Origin: Eggerthellaceae bacterium
GTDB lineage: Bacteria; Actinomycetota; Coriobacteriia; Coriobacteriales; Eggerthellaceae
Assembly (NCBI GenBank): GCA_017459485.1
Contig: JAFUCW010000154.1
Span: 1-13,995, forward strand
Length of the DNA stretch: 13,995 nt
Direction of reading: 5' to 3'
The position numbers were made by a program, and so were the translations under genes. Below are positions 1 through 7,328 of the stretch, piece by piece (within the stretch, counting starts at the first letter, position 1; every line of letters begins with the position of its first letter). The notes beneath the pieces are model-generated. The model made no database searches. It saw only the letters and a list, made by a program, of their open reading frames with translations, and had not been told where the DNA came from.

Positions 1-2
1 AG

Positions 3-83
3 CGCAGCCACTACGAAGACCTGAAAAAACAGCTGGAAGACGCCCGCAGCAATCTCGGTGCAGGGGAGCGCCCGACCCGATAG
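3..83 (+). CDS. C-terminal end of an unidentified protein (partial, runs off left edge)
   Basis: Reading frame 3 is open from the first base to a TAG stop at 81-83 and encodes 26 residues. The segment is charged and helical in character, with the core YEDLKKQLEDARSNLG and the end GAGERPTR. This looks like the end of a coiled-coil or helical protein rather than random sequence. It converges on the fic gene with only 58 bases between the two stops, and no clear terminator hairpin is visible there. The family cannot be named from so short a piece, and the frame could be non-coding. Confidence 0.4.
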   Translation, partial: RSHYEDLKKQLEDARSNLGAGERPTR

Positions 84-141
84 CTGGTCGGTGCCTTGGT
101 CTGGCGTTTGCGAATACAACAAGGCTGGGCATAGGAAAGCA

Positions 142-1233
142 CTATCTAGGAAGGTACTTGGTGGCGCGCCCGGAGCCAACTTTCTCGACCTCGCCGTCTT
201 TCACCATCTGACCCAGGACCAACTCCACGGTAGCTTCGCTCACGTTACCTGCGGCATCCAGGATTTCGCGTTTGCCCATGGGTTGCGTGGCCTGTCCTAC
301 GATCAAACGTACGCGCTCAGTCTTGCTATTTCCTGCGCGAAGCTCCAGTTCGACGGTGCGGAAAAGCTCCCGATGCGCATCGTGGAGCAGCTGGAACCAG
401 TACAGCGCGTAGGGAGCGTAATCGTTTTTGCCCACGTCCCAACCGTCCACGCATGCATTGAGCGCATCGTAGTAAGCCATAGCGTTTCGCTCTATCAGCC
501 GCTCCACGCCCAAGTAACGCGTCATGCGGAAACCGGCCTTTTCCAGCAGCAAAGTGGCGAAAAGGCGTGCAATGCGTCCGTTGCCTTCGTCGAATGGCCG
601 AATGCAGAGGAAATCGACCGTGAAGACGGCTGCCAGCACCAACGGGCTGCATGCGTGCGCATCGAACGATTCCGCCAAGCTGTCGCAGGCACCCCCAAGG
701 ACCAAGGGAGTTTCAAACGCTGTGATAGGGCTGACCGGCATGGCCTGAGGGCGTCCGTCCACCTGCACATACATATAGTCCTTCTTGCGGTAGCGGCTCT
801 TGCGCCCCAAGTCTCGATGGCCGAAAAGCATTTCGTAAAGAGCGACAATGGTAGAAGTGGAAAGCTCCATTTGATCACAGTCCGTATAAATGCGCTGCAG
901 CGCGTGCGCATTACCGGCCAACTGGTTCTCTAGTTCGTCGTCGAAGGGGTGCACATTTCCCTGGCCAGACATGCGGGCAGCGTCAACAGGAGTTGCAACC
1001 ACTTCGGCAACGATCTCCCGAACACGAGCGGAGTCCGCATAGAGCCCTTCGATGTGTGCAGAGGACTCCGTGCTGTCGAAGAGGGCACGGGTTTGCAGGG
1101 AAGTGAACACGTCCGGATGGAGCTGTTCGAGCGCATCGAGTTTGCCCTTGTCTTCGAACAAGCGCACGTGTGCATCCCCAACCTTTCCGTCGAACAACGA
1201 GGCAGGCAGATGCTGGTAGTCGAATTTCCTCAT
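142..1233 (-). CDS. Fic-domain protein with N-terminal inhibitory helix and C-terminal winged helix; catalytic His replaced by Arg
   Basis: The product is 363 aa. Fic proteins transfer AMP or related groups from nucleotides to hydroxyl side chains of target proteins, using the motif HxFx(D/E)GNGRxxR. Here residues 212-223 read RPFDEGNGRIAR. The G-N-G-R part and the final Arg are kept, but the general-base His is Arg212 (codon CGG, complement of 598-600). Residues 58-63 (SAHIEG) match the (S/T)xxxE(G/N) inhibitory helix, placing it among Fic proteins with an N-terminal inhibitory motif. Residues about 305-363 look like a winged helix (KREILDAAGNVSEATVELVL), as in many larger Fic proteins. The start is preceded by TAAGGAGAG with good spacing. 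It is divergent from the oxidoreductase operon and probably unrelated in function. Activity is uncertain because of the His-to-Arg change. Confidence 0.9.
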   Translation of the reverse strand: MRKFDYQHLPASLFDGKVGDAHVRLFEDKGKLDALEQLHPDVFTSLQTRALFDSTESSAHIEGLYADSARVREIVAEVVATPVDAARMSGQGNVHPFDDELENQLAGNAHALQRIYTDCDQMELSTSTIVALYEMLFGHRDLGRKSRYRKKDYMYVQVDGRPQAMPVSPITAFETPLVLGGACDSLAESFDAHACSPLVLAAVFTVDFLCIRPFDEGNGRIARLFATLLLEKAGFRMTRYLGVERLIERNAMAYYDALNACVDGWDVGKNDYAPYALYWFQLLHDAHRELFRTVELELRAGNSKTERVRLIVGQATQPMGKREILDAAGNVSEATVELVLGQMVKDGEVEKVGSGRATKYLPR

Positions 1234-1246
1234 ATATGCTCTCCTT

Positions 1247-1300
1247 ATAGGCAGAATCCGTTGCCTTTTCTGCCTAATCTATCCTATATCTTAGGCAAAA
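1247..1300. promoter_or_regulatory. Cluster of three TAGGCA half-sites overlapping divergent promoters (candidate operator)
   Basis: Three related 10-mers alternate in orientation: ATAGGCAGAA at 1247-1256 (plus), its near-match on the minus strand at 1268-1277, and TTAGGCAAAA at 1291-1300 (plus). The first pair gives a perfect 9-bp inverted repeat (TAGGCAGAA/TTCTGCCTA, 11-bp spacer). The second pair gives 10 bp with one mismatch and a 13-bp spacer. A plus-strand promoter candidate, TTGCCT at 1262-1267 and TATATC at 1285-1290 with a 17-bp spacer, lies inside the array. The fic promoter on the minus strand probably overlaps it too. The site is close to the fic start, which suggests autoregulation of fic, but the operon could share it. 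The binding protein is unknown. Confidence 0.5.
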
Positions 1301-1310
1301 TGGTTCAAGT
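1285..1310 (-). promoter_or_regulatory. Candidate fic promoter
   Basis: Read on the minus strand, TTGAAC is followed 16 bases later by TAGGAT, with 4 of 6 matches to each sigma-70-type hexamer. The start would fall upstream of the fic ribosome binding site. The half-site TTAGGCAAAA lies between the two boxes, which suits repression. This is a weak pattern-based call. Confidence 0.3.
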
Positions 1311-1370
1311 TATCTCGAACATACACCATTTATCTGCCCAAAGACCTAAAAGAGTGCTTGAATGGAACAA

Positions 1371-1444
1371 GGAGAAGGATTGGAGAAGCTTCAAGGTGCC
1401 CAGGCGCCTTTTCTCCAATTGCAGACAAAATGAGGAGAAGGAGG
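1371..1444 (+). promoter_or_regulatory. Structured 5' leader with possible anti-Shine-Dalgarno switch
   Basis: A stem forms from ATTGGAGAA (1379-1387) and TTCTCCAAT (1411-1419). A second stem is stacked on it (AAGGTGC 1393-1399 with GCGCCTT 1404-1410, loop CCAG), with a five-base bulge at 1388-1392. The 3' strand TTCTCC (1411-1416) is also complementary to GGAGAA at 1434-1439, which overlaps the AAGGAGG ribosome binding site (1438-1444). A third GGAGAA lies at 1371-1376. The same anti-Shine-Dalgarno segment can therefore pair upstream, leaving the site open, or downstream, closing it. This would suit translational control of the operon, perhaps by cofactor or metal. I could not match it to a known Moco riboswitch consensus by eye. 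Confidence 0.4.
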
Positions 1445-1452
1445 CGATTCTT

Positions 1453-1929
1453 GTGCCTAAGCAACTTGTTGTGGATCCCAAGAAGTGCGTAGCCTGCCGT
1501 ACGTGCGAACTGGTCTGCTCATTCAAGCACAACGAAGAGTTCAATCCGCGTTTGAGCAACGTCAGCGTATTCCACTATGAAGAGGCCGCCATCACGGTTC
1601 CCATCATGTGCATGCAATGCGACGAAGCGGCATGCGCTGCCATCTGCCCGACGGGCGCACTGAAGCGGGATGCCGACGGTGTGGTCACGCATGATGCGGA
1701 CAGGTGCATCGTGTGCAAAATGTGCGTGAGCGCCTGTCCTCTGGGCAATGTGTCGTATTCGCCGGCGAAGCGCAAGATCTTCAAGTGCGATTTGTGTGGC
1801 GGCGATCCCTGGTGCGCCCAGCATTGCCCGACGGGGGCCATTTCGGCGGTCGATCCGTTTGAGGCTCCCGACAGGAAGAAGCTGGCCGCCGACAAGCTGA
1901 AGGCTGCAACCGAGGAGGTGCTGGCATAA
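1453..1929 (+). CDS. Ferredoxin-like electron-transfer subunit of tungsten aldehyde oxidoreductase (four [4Fe-4S] motifs)
   Basis: The product is 158 aa, starting at GTG 1453. AAGGAGG at 1438-1444 sits 8 bases upstream, which decides this start over the much longer open frame that runs back across fic. Sixteen cysteines form four cluster motifs: C12/15/18/22, C53/56/61/65, C85/88/91/95 and C112/115/121/125, with typical CP(T/L)G endings in the last three. This is the HycB/DmsB-like polyferredoxin type that partners aldehyde oxidoreductase family enzymes and wires the tungsten site to other redox subunits. It overlaps the catalytic subunit gene by one base (TAATG), indicating translational coupling and a tight complex. 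The protein is cytoplasmic, with no signal peptide. It could equally be called AorA-like, WorS-like or BamC-like. Confidence 0.9.
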   Translation: MPKQLVVDPKKCVACRTCELVCSFKHNEEFNPRLSNVSVFHYEEAAITVPIMCMQCDEAACAAICPTGALKRDADGVVTHDADRCIVCKMCVSACPLGNVSYSPAKRKIFKCDLCGGDPWCAQHCPTGAISAVDPFEAPDRKKLAADKLKAATEEVLA

Positions 1930-3734
1930 TGGCTGGTAAAGGCTGGATTGGGACCATCCTCCGCGTCAACCTGACCGAAGGGACCATCAAGAAAGAGCCC
2001 TTGAACATGCAAGATGCCAACGATTTCGTAGGCGCGCGCGGCTTGGGCACCAAATACTATTGCAACGAAGTTGACCCGAAGGTCGATCCGTTGTCCCCAG
2101 AAAACAAGCTCATCTTCATGACGGGTCCGCTCACGGGCACTGCTGCCACGTCGGGAGGGCGTTACGAAGTGGTATCGAAGGCGCCGCTGACCGGCATTAT
2201 CGGCGCGGCGAACTCTGGTGGGCACTTCGGCCCCGAATTGAAGTACGCCGGCTACGATGGCATTATCTTCGAAGGCAAAGCCGAAAACCCCGTCTATCTG
2301 CACATCGAAGACGAGTTGGTGGAACTGCTTGACGCGACCGAGTTCTGGGGAGTAGGCGTTCACGAAGTGACCGACGCCCTTTCCGAACGTCATGGCAACG
2401 CGCGCGTGGCAACAATCGGCACACCGGGCGAGCGCATGATGCTGTTCTCGGGCGTCATGAACGACAAAAACCGCGCGGCAGGTCGCGGAGGCATGGGTGC
2501 CGTTATGGGCAGCAAGAACCTCAAAGCCGTGGTTGTCCGCGGCACTGGCGGTGTTTCAGTCGCCAATCCCGAAGCGTTCATGGACGAGGTCATCAAGGCA
2601 CGTACCATACTGCGCGAACACCCCGTTACCGGTGCCGGCCTGGGCGCCCTGGGCACAGAGATCCTGGTCAATATTGTCAACGAGGTCGGCGGCTTGCCCC
2701 TGCGCAACGGACGCGACGGCTCTTATTGGGAAGACGCAGACGACACATCGGGCGAACGCCTGGTCGAAACGCACCTGATCAAGAACCAGGGTTGCTTCGG
2801 CTGCACCATCGCCTGTGGTCGTGTAACCAAGGTCGAGGGCCGGGGAGACTTCGACGGGTTCGGCGAAGGTCCCGAATACGAAGCGGGCTGGAGCTACGGC
2901 GCTGCCTGCGGCGTGAATGACATTGCCGCAATCGTGAAGGCAAACTTCATCTGCAACGAACAAGGCATGGACCCCATCACCTTGGGCTCCACCGTGGCGT
3001 GCGCTATGGAGCTGTTCGAGATGGGCGCCATTCCTGAAGAGGACATCGGCTTCCCGCTGCGCTTCGGCGACGCGGAGGCAATGGTCAAGCTTACGCAGAT
3101 GTGCGCCGACGGCGAGGGCTTCGGCAACACCATTGGCCTGGGCAGCTACCGTCTGGCGGAGAAGTACGGACACCCCGAGCTCTCCATGTCCGTGAAGAAG
3201 CAGGAAATGCCCGCTTACGACGGTCGCGCGATTCAGGGCATTGGGCTTGAGTACGCCACCTCGAACCGTGGCGGCTGCCACGTGCGCGGTTACATGATCA
3301 GCCCCGAAGTGCTGGGCATTCCGCTGAAGATGGACCCGTTGGTCACCGCAGGGAAGGGCGCGCTACTGAAGACCTTCCAGGACCTGACGGCCCTGTGCGA
3401 CTCCACGGGCATCTGTCTGTTCACCACGTTTGGCATTGGTCTTCCTGAAATTGCCGGGCAGTACCGCGAAGCGGTCGGGTCCACCGAAACCGACGAAGAA
3501 ATACTGCTTAAAGGCGAGCGCATCTGGAACCTGGAAAAGCGCTTCAACATGGAAGCGGGCGTGGAAAAAGACACGCTTCCCCCACGCTTGCTCCGCGAAG
3601 CTTTGCCCGACGGACCCGCAAAAGGCAAGGTCAGCGAGCTGCAGACCATGCTTGCCGACTATTACGAGGCGCGCAATTGGACGGCAGACGGCATTCCGAC
3701 GGAAGAAAAGCTTGCAGAGCTGAACCTAAGCTAG
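1929..3734 (+). CDS. Tungsten-containing aldehyde:ferredoxin oxidoreductase family, catalytic subunit
   Basis: The product is 601 aa, matching the usual length of the family (about 600). Members bind a W-bis-pyranopterin and one [4Fe-4S] cluster and oxidise aldehydes to acids; some instead act on aromatic acyl-CoA. N-terminal landmarks include [15 protein letters not shown] and the pterin-loop signature [18 protein letters not shown] (residues 183-200). The cluster cysteines are C289, C292 and C296 (CFGCTIAC), with a fourth at C496 (DSTGIC). The GPEYE motif at 314-318 and His451 in GCHVRGY lie where active-site acid and His residues sit in archaeal aldehyde oxidoreductase. The start ATG overlaps the stop of the ferredoxin-like gene. 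The substrate cannot be read from sequence; an aldehyde oxidoreductase is more likely than a BamB-type enzyme because no benzoyl-CoA genes are present. Confidence 0.93.
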   Translation: MAGKGWIGTILRVNLTEGTIKKEPLNMQDANDFVGARGLGTKYYCNEVDPKVDPLSPENKLIFMTGPLTGTAATSGGRYEVVSKAPLTGIIGAANSGGHFGPELKYAGYDGIIFEGKAENPVYLHIEDELVELLDATEFWGVGVHEVTDALSERHGNARVATIGTPGERMMLFSGVMNDKNRAAGRGGMGAVMGSKNLKAVVVRGTGGVSVANPEAFMDEVIKARTILREHPVTGAGLGALGTEILVNIVNEVGGLPLRNGRDGSYWEDADDTSGERLVETHLIKNQGCFGCTIACGRVTKVEGRGDFDGFGEGPEYEAGWSYGAACGVNDIAAIVKANFICNEQGMDPITLGSTVACAMELFEMGAIPEEDIGFPLRFGDAEAMVKLTQMCADGEGFGNTIGLGSYRLAEKYGHPELSMSVKKQEMPAYDGRAIQGIGLEYATSNRGGCHVRGYMISPEVLGIPLKMDPLVTAGKGALLKTFQDLTALCDSTGICLFTTFGIGLPEIAGQYREAVGSTETDEEILLKGERIWNLEKRFNMEAGVEKDTLPPRLLREALPDGPAKGKVSELQTMLADYYEARNWTADGIPTEEKLAELNLS

Positions 3735-3760
3735 CATACTCGTTCGTTGACAGAAGAAGA

Positions 3761-3788
3761 GGCATGGCCGGGACTGTCCGGCCATGCC
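3761..3788 (+). terminator. Strong intercistronic hairpin (attenuator or processing site)
   Basis: GGCATGGCCGG (3761-3771) and CCGGCCATGCC (3778-3788) form a perfect 11-bp stem with a six-base loop, 26 bases after the oxidoreductase stop. No T-run follows, so it is not a classical intrinsic terminator. It may partly stop transcription, or protect the upstream message so that the two leading subunits are made in excess. Two smaller inverted repeats follow before moaD: TTCCC/GGGAA near 3812-3830, and TGCAGG/CCTGCA at 3862-3880. Confidence 0.5.
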
Positions 3789-3911
3789 ATTGCCAAGGTA
3801 CGAGGCAAGCAGGTTTCCCGTCCCAGTTGGGAACGCCGCAATGCTCCAGAGGGGTCGATTCTGCAGGACGGCAGCCTGCACCCCGCGCTCCAGGAAACGG
3901 GTGAAAAACAG

Positions 3912-4184
3912 ATGCAACTTAAGTTCTTCGCCACATACCGCCAAATATCAGGATGCAAGGAGTGTGCCATTCCTGCTCCGAGCGACGTGCTCGAGCTGCT
4001 GCACGATGTGTCGGAGCGCTGGCCCGCATTTCGCACATTGGTGCTGGATGCAGAAGGGTCGGACAGGGGCGAAGACGTTATCATATTGGTGAACGGGCGT
4101 CATATCGAGCACCTTGAAGGCATGCATACAAAGCTAACCGACGACGACACCGTGGCCATCACTCCCGTCGTAGCAGGGGGCTAG
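3912..4184 (+). CDS. MoaD/ThiS-like sulfur carrier protein ending in Gly-Gly
   Basis: The product is 90 aa. MoaD is a beta-grasp protein whose C-terminal Gly-Gly is adenylated and thiocarboxylated to deliver sulfur for the molybdopterin dithiolene. The sequence starts MQLKFFATYRQI, contains VIILVNGRHI (56-65) and DDDTVAITPVVAGG (77-90), and ends in the diagnostic GG. The ATG at 3912 is chosen because residues upstream in the same frame (from TTG 3747) do not resemble the family. The ribosome binding site is weak. It sits between the catalytic subunit and the NADH-module genes, with an E1-like gene further down the same operon. This suggests a carrier dedicated to the tungsten enzyme, though it could also serve general pterin synthesis or tungsten-cofactor modification. 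Confidence 0.87.
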   Translation: MQLKFFATYRQISGCKECAIPAPSDVLELLHDVSERWPAFRTLVLDAEGSDRGEDVIILVNGRHIEHLEGMHTKLTDDDTVAITPVVAGG

Positions 4185-4272
4185 CCTATCCCATTAATAG
4201 GACATGATGCATCCCAGCGCAGACCCTTTTAGCAAGGGGCGGAATGGAAATAACAAAGAAAGAGAGACGTGC

Positions 4273-4758
4273 ATGACCGATCAAGAGAAGGGCGAAAGAA
4301 TCCGCGAGATAGTCGCAGCGTACCCTGCAGACCAGCGCCATGCCCTGGCCGCCCTGCAGGACATGCAGCATGCATTCAACTTTATTCCCGAAGAGGGCCT
4401 TGTGGAGTTGGCAAAGCATCTGGGGTGTCCCCAAGCGCAGCTGTACTCCATGGCGACGTTCTACAAAGCGCTTTCCCTTACTCCTAAGGGCGAATACATC
4501 GTCAAGATCTGCAACGGGACCGCCTGCCATCTGCGTGGATCGATGAACCTGGCAACGTCGCTGAAAAGCGAGCTGGGAATCGATCCAGGGCAAACTACCG
4601 AAGACGGATTGTTCTCTGTCGAGCTGGTGAACTGCCTGGGATCGTGCGCGTTGGCGCCGGTCATGGTGGTCAACGACACCTACCACAACCGCCTGCGCGT
4701 GGAACAGGTGCCTGGCATCATCGACTCCTACCGGCAAGGGGGTGCCAGCGATGAATAG
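4273..4758 (+). CDS. NuoE/HydC-like [2Fe-2S] thioredoxin-fold subunit
   Basis: The product is 161 aa, a typical length for NuoE (24-kDa) homologues. Four cysteines, C80 and C85 (CNGTAC) plus C121 and C125 (CLGSC), bind one [2Fe-2S] cluster. The N-terminal helical part (ALAALQDMQHAFNFIPE, ATFYKALSL) matches the NuoE pattern. In bifurcating hydrogenases and dehydrogenases this subunit pairs with the FMN subunit, here encoded next. ATG 4273 is chosen because family similarity begins there; an in-frame ATG at 4204 would add 23 unrelated residues. The ribosome binding site is poor (purine-rich GAAAGAGAG). The 88-base gap after moaD holds two small hairpins: CCTAT/ATAGG at 4185-4201 and CCCTT/AAGGG at 4224-4238. 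The gene overlaps the next one by 8 bases. Confidence 0.9.
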   Translation: MTDQEKGERIREIVAAYPADQRHALAALQDMQHAFNFIPEEGLVELAKHLGCPQAQLYSMATFYKALSLTPKGEYIVKICNGTACHLRGSMNLATSLKSELGIDPGQTTEDGLFSVELVNCLGSCALAPVMVVNDTYHNRLRVEQVPGIIDSYRQGGASDE

Positions 4759-6562
4759 TGCGAACACGACTGCAACCACCGACAGGATTCTGGTTTGCTG
4801 CGGCACCGGCTGCATCGCCAATGGCGCACTAGAGGTGGCAGAGGCCATCGAACAGCAAATCGCCGAGCAGGGGTCTAGTGCTACGGTCCAGCTTAAAGTG
4901 TGCCGCACCGGATGCTCGGGGGAGTGCGAGGCAGGCCCGGTGGTGCGCTTCATGCCGCGCGACCTCATGTACTACCGCGTGCGTCCCAAAGATGCGCAGG
5001 CCATCGTGGCGTCCCTTGAGGGAGCGCCGGTGGAAAAGCTGATGCACAAGGTGGATGGCAAGGCCGTCGAGCACATGGCCGACAACCCCTTCTACGCCCT
5101 GCAGCACAAGATCGTGTTGGCCAACGTGGGCGTCATCGACCCCTTGAGCCTGGACGAGTACCGCGCGGCAGGCGGCTACGAAGGCCTGGCGCGGGCGCTG
5201 AAGATGACGCCTGAGCAGATTATCGACGAAGTCGACAAGAGCGGCCTGCGAGGCAAAGGAGGCGCCGGATTTCCCACTGGACGCAAATGGCGCACAGCAG
5301 CCGGCTACGACGTGTTCCCTAAGTACATCGTGTGCAACGGCGACGAAGGCGACCCGGGGGCGTTTATGGACGGATCCACCATGGAGGGATGTCCGCATGC
5401 TGTGCTAGAGGGCATGGCCATTGGTGCGTTGGCAATAGGGGCGGAAGAGGGCATCCTCTACATCCGTGACGAATACGCCCTTGCTCGCGACCACATACAG
5501 CACGCCATCGACGACGCTTACGCTGCAGGCATCCTGGGAGAGTCGGTTATGGGGTCGGGCCATCGGTTAGACCTGTCCATCGTGCGTGGTGGAGGCGCTT
5601 TTGTGTGCGGGGAGTCGACTGCGCTCATGGCATCCATCGAGGGACGTGTGGGCGAGCCGCGCGCCAAGTACATCCGCAGCGTGCAACGTGGTTTGTTCGA
5701 CCATCCCACCGTGCTCAACAACGTGGAGACGCTTGCCTCCATCCCGGCCATCCTGCGCGACGGGGGCAGTGCCTATGCGCAGATAGGGACGGATAGCTCG
5801 AAGGGCACCAAGGTCTTCGCCATGGTGGGCAAGGTCAAGCACACCGGTTTGGTGGAAGTGCCCATGGGCACCACATTGCGCACGTTGGTGTACGACATAG
5901 GCGGAGGCATCATTGGCGACCGGCCGTTCAAGGCCATCCAAACCGGCGGGCCTTCAGGAGGCTGCATCCCCGAAAGCCTGCTTGACCTGCCGGTCGACTT
6001 CGACACGCTTACCGAGTACGGAGCCATGATGGGGTCGGGCGGCATGATAGTCATGGACGACTGCAGCTGCATGGTGGAAGTAGCACGCTACTACGTGGAC
6101 TTCCTCTGCGAAGAAAGCTGCGGCAAGTGCACCCCGTGTCGTGAAGGCCTTCGCCAGATGCGCTCAATACTCACCGACATCTGCGAAGGACGCGGCAAGC
6201 CGGGCGACATCGAGCTGCTCGAGCGCATCGGCCACACCATGGAGGATGCGTCGCTGTGCGCTCTGGGCAAGACTGCGCCCAATCCGGTGCTGTCCACCAT
6301 CCGCTTCTTCCGCGAAGAGTACGAGGCGCACATCTCCAACAAGGAGTGCCCGGCAGGCGTATGCGCCGCCCTTACCCAGTTCGCCATCGAAGCGGATGCC
6401 TGCACCGGCTGCGGAATGTGCACAAAGGCGTGTCCGGCGGGGGCCATTTCGGGTGATCGCAAGGAAGCGCACATGATAGATCCGGCGAAGTGCATTGCCT
6501 GCGGCAGCTGCCGCGAGGCGTGCCGCTTCGGCGCCGTGCTAACGACGAGGAGAACGGCATGA
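4751..6562 (+). CDS. NuoF/HydB-like FMN- and NAD(H)-binding flavoprotein subunit with extra Fe-S domains
   Basis: The product is 603 aa. Domains in order are an N-terminal thioredoxin-like [2Fe-2S] domain (C16/C17, C21, C51, C55/C59), the FMN/NADH core with GLRGKGGAGFPTGRKW (165-180) and CNGDEGDPGAFMDGS (195-209), an SLBB segment near 360-410, and the N3 [4Fe-4S] site C457/C460/C463 plus C503. A His/Cys segment (H527, C533, C538) follows, resembling the zinc-site region of HydB. The C-terminal two-cluster ferredoxin has C551/554/557/561 and C581/584/587/591. The extra N- and C-terminal domains separate it from complex I NuoF and place it with HydB/HndC-type subunits of electron-bifurcating enzymes. 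The start ATG 4751 has AAGGGGG eight bases upstream, and the gene overlaps its neighbours on both sides. The last cluster motif ends CRFG instead of the usual CPxG. Confidence 0.93.
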   Translation: MNSANTTATTDRILVCCGTGCIANGALEVAEAIEQQIAEQGSSATVQLKVCRTGCSGECEAGPVVRFMPRDLMYYRVRPKDAQAIVASLEGAPVEKLMHKVDGKAVEHMADNPFYALQHKIVLANVGVIDPLSLDEYRAAGGYEGLARALKMTPEQIIDEVDKSGLRGKGGAGFPTGRKWRTAAGYDVFPKYIVCNGDEGDPGAFMDGSTMEGCPHAVLEGMAIGALAIGAEEGILYIRDEYALARDHIQHAIDDAYAAGILGESVMGSGHRLDLSIVRGGGAFVCGESTALMASIEGRVGEPRAKYIRSVQRGLFDHPTVLNNVETLASIPAILRDGGSAYAQIGTDSSKGTKVFAMVGKVKHTGLVEVPMGTTLRTLVYDIGGGIIGDRPFKAIQTGGPSGGCIPESLLDLPVDFDTLTEYGAMMGSGGMIVMDDCSCMVEVARYYVDFLCEESCGKCTPCREGLRQMRSILTDICEGRGKPGDIELLERIGHTMEDASLCALGKTAPNPVLSTIRFFREEYEAHISNKECPAGVCAALTQFAIEADACTGCGMCTKACPAGAISGDRKEAHMIDPAKCIACGSCREACRFGAVLTTRRTA

Positions 6563-7311
6563 GCGAAATGCTGACCATTTCTATTGACGGTAAGGAATGC
6601 ACGTGCAAGAAAGGCGAATACCTCTACGACGTCGCTAAACGCAACGGCATCTTCATTCCCACGTTCTGCCGCAGTGACGCATTCGAAGACCATCGTGCTT
6701 GCTGCCGTATTTGCATCGTGGAAGTCGAAGAAGGCGGCCGCACCAAGGTGGTCACTTCATGCGTGTACCCGGTGGAGCGGGAATGTAGCGTGCAGACGCG
6801 CTCCGAGAAGATTATGGAAGAGCGTTCGGTCGTCATGGCGTTGCTGGTCCACCGTGCACCCGAAGCGCCCAGCTTCAAGAACATGGTGGGCCGCATGGGC
6901 GCAACCGAAACCGACCGGCTGGTCACGCTCGACGGCGAAAAGTGCATCCTGTGCGGGCTATGCGTGCAGGCGTGCAACGCACTGGGAACGGGGGCTATCA
7001 GCACGGTAAACCGCGGTACCGAAAAGAAGATCGATACGCCTTACGGCAAGGGATCAGACGCCTGCGTGGGCTGCTTGAGCTGCGCGAATGTGTGTCCTAC
7101 GGGCGCTATCGAATATAGCGAAACGGACACGACGCGCACCATCTGGAACCGCGACTTCGAATTGGTGCGGTGCGAAGAATGCGGGCAGGTCATGGGCACA
7201 CAGAACTCCGTCGTCTTCGCTGCTGCAGATGAAGTCGTGCCCACGATGTGCGACTCCTGCCGCAAGAAGCATCTTGCCGACGAGATGATGGCCACCTACC
7301 GTTACGTGTAA
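6559..7311 (+). CDS. NuoG/HoxU-like iron-sulfur subunit lacking the His-ligated cluster and the H-cluster domain
   Basis: The product is 250 aa. An N-terminal plant-type [2Fe-2S] domain (C37, C48/C49, C52, C68, with CCRICIVEV) is followed by two [4Fe-4S] motifs, C129/132/135/139 and C169/172/175/179 (CVGCLSCANVCPTG). A C-terminal pair, C205/C208 and C231/C234 (CEECG and CDSCRKK), looks like a zinc-ribbon or additional metal site. The usual HxxxCxxCxxxxxC ligands between the first and second domains are missing; the region reads LLVHRAPEAPSF. There is no [FeFe]-hydrogenase domain, so it is not HydA. It probably carries electrons between the flavoprotein and the ferredoxin-like subunit of the oxidoreductase. 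The ATG overlaps the previous stop by four bases (ATGA), with GAGGAG upstream. Confidence 0.88.
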   Translation: MSEMLTISIDGKECTCKKGEYLYDVAKRNGIFIPTFCRSDAFEDHRACCRICIVEVEEGGRTKVVTSCVYPVERECSVQTRSEKIMEERSVVMALLVHRAPEAPSFKNMVGRMGATETDRLVTLDGEKCILCGLCVQACNALGTGAISTVNRGTEKKIDTPYGKGSDACVGCLSCANVCPTGAIEYSETDTTRTIWNRDFELVRCEECGQVMGTQNSVVFAAADEVVPTMCDSCRKKHLADEMMATYRYV

Positions 7312-7328
7312 CTCGTCACGCCGCGTCT

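Noticed and set aside
58..933. Long plus-strand frame of 291 codons
   Set aside because: It is the antisense shadow of the fic gene, with no ribosome binding site and no recognisable domains.
1371..1444. Known Moco riboswitch
   Set aside because: The stems do not match the consensus elements I remember for that family, so it is reported only as an unclassified leader structure.
949..1452. N-terminal extension of the ferredoxin-like subunit frame
   Set aside because: It runs antisense through fic and the leader. The GTG at 1453 has an ideal AAGGAGG site, and family similarity begins there.
1575..2393. 272-codon minus-strand frame
   Set aside because: It is a shadow of the ferredoxin-like and oxidoreductase genes; both true products show complete metal-binding motifs.
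3747..3911. Upstream extension of the MoaD-like frame from a TTG
   Set aside because: It crosses the hairpin region and adds 55 residues unlike any MoaD; ATG 3912 gives a normal-length carrier.
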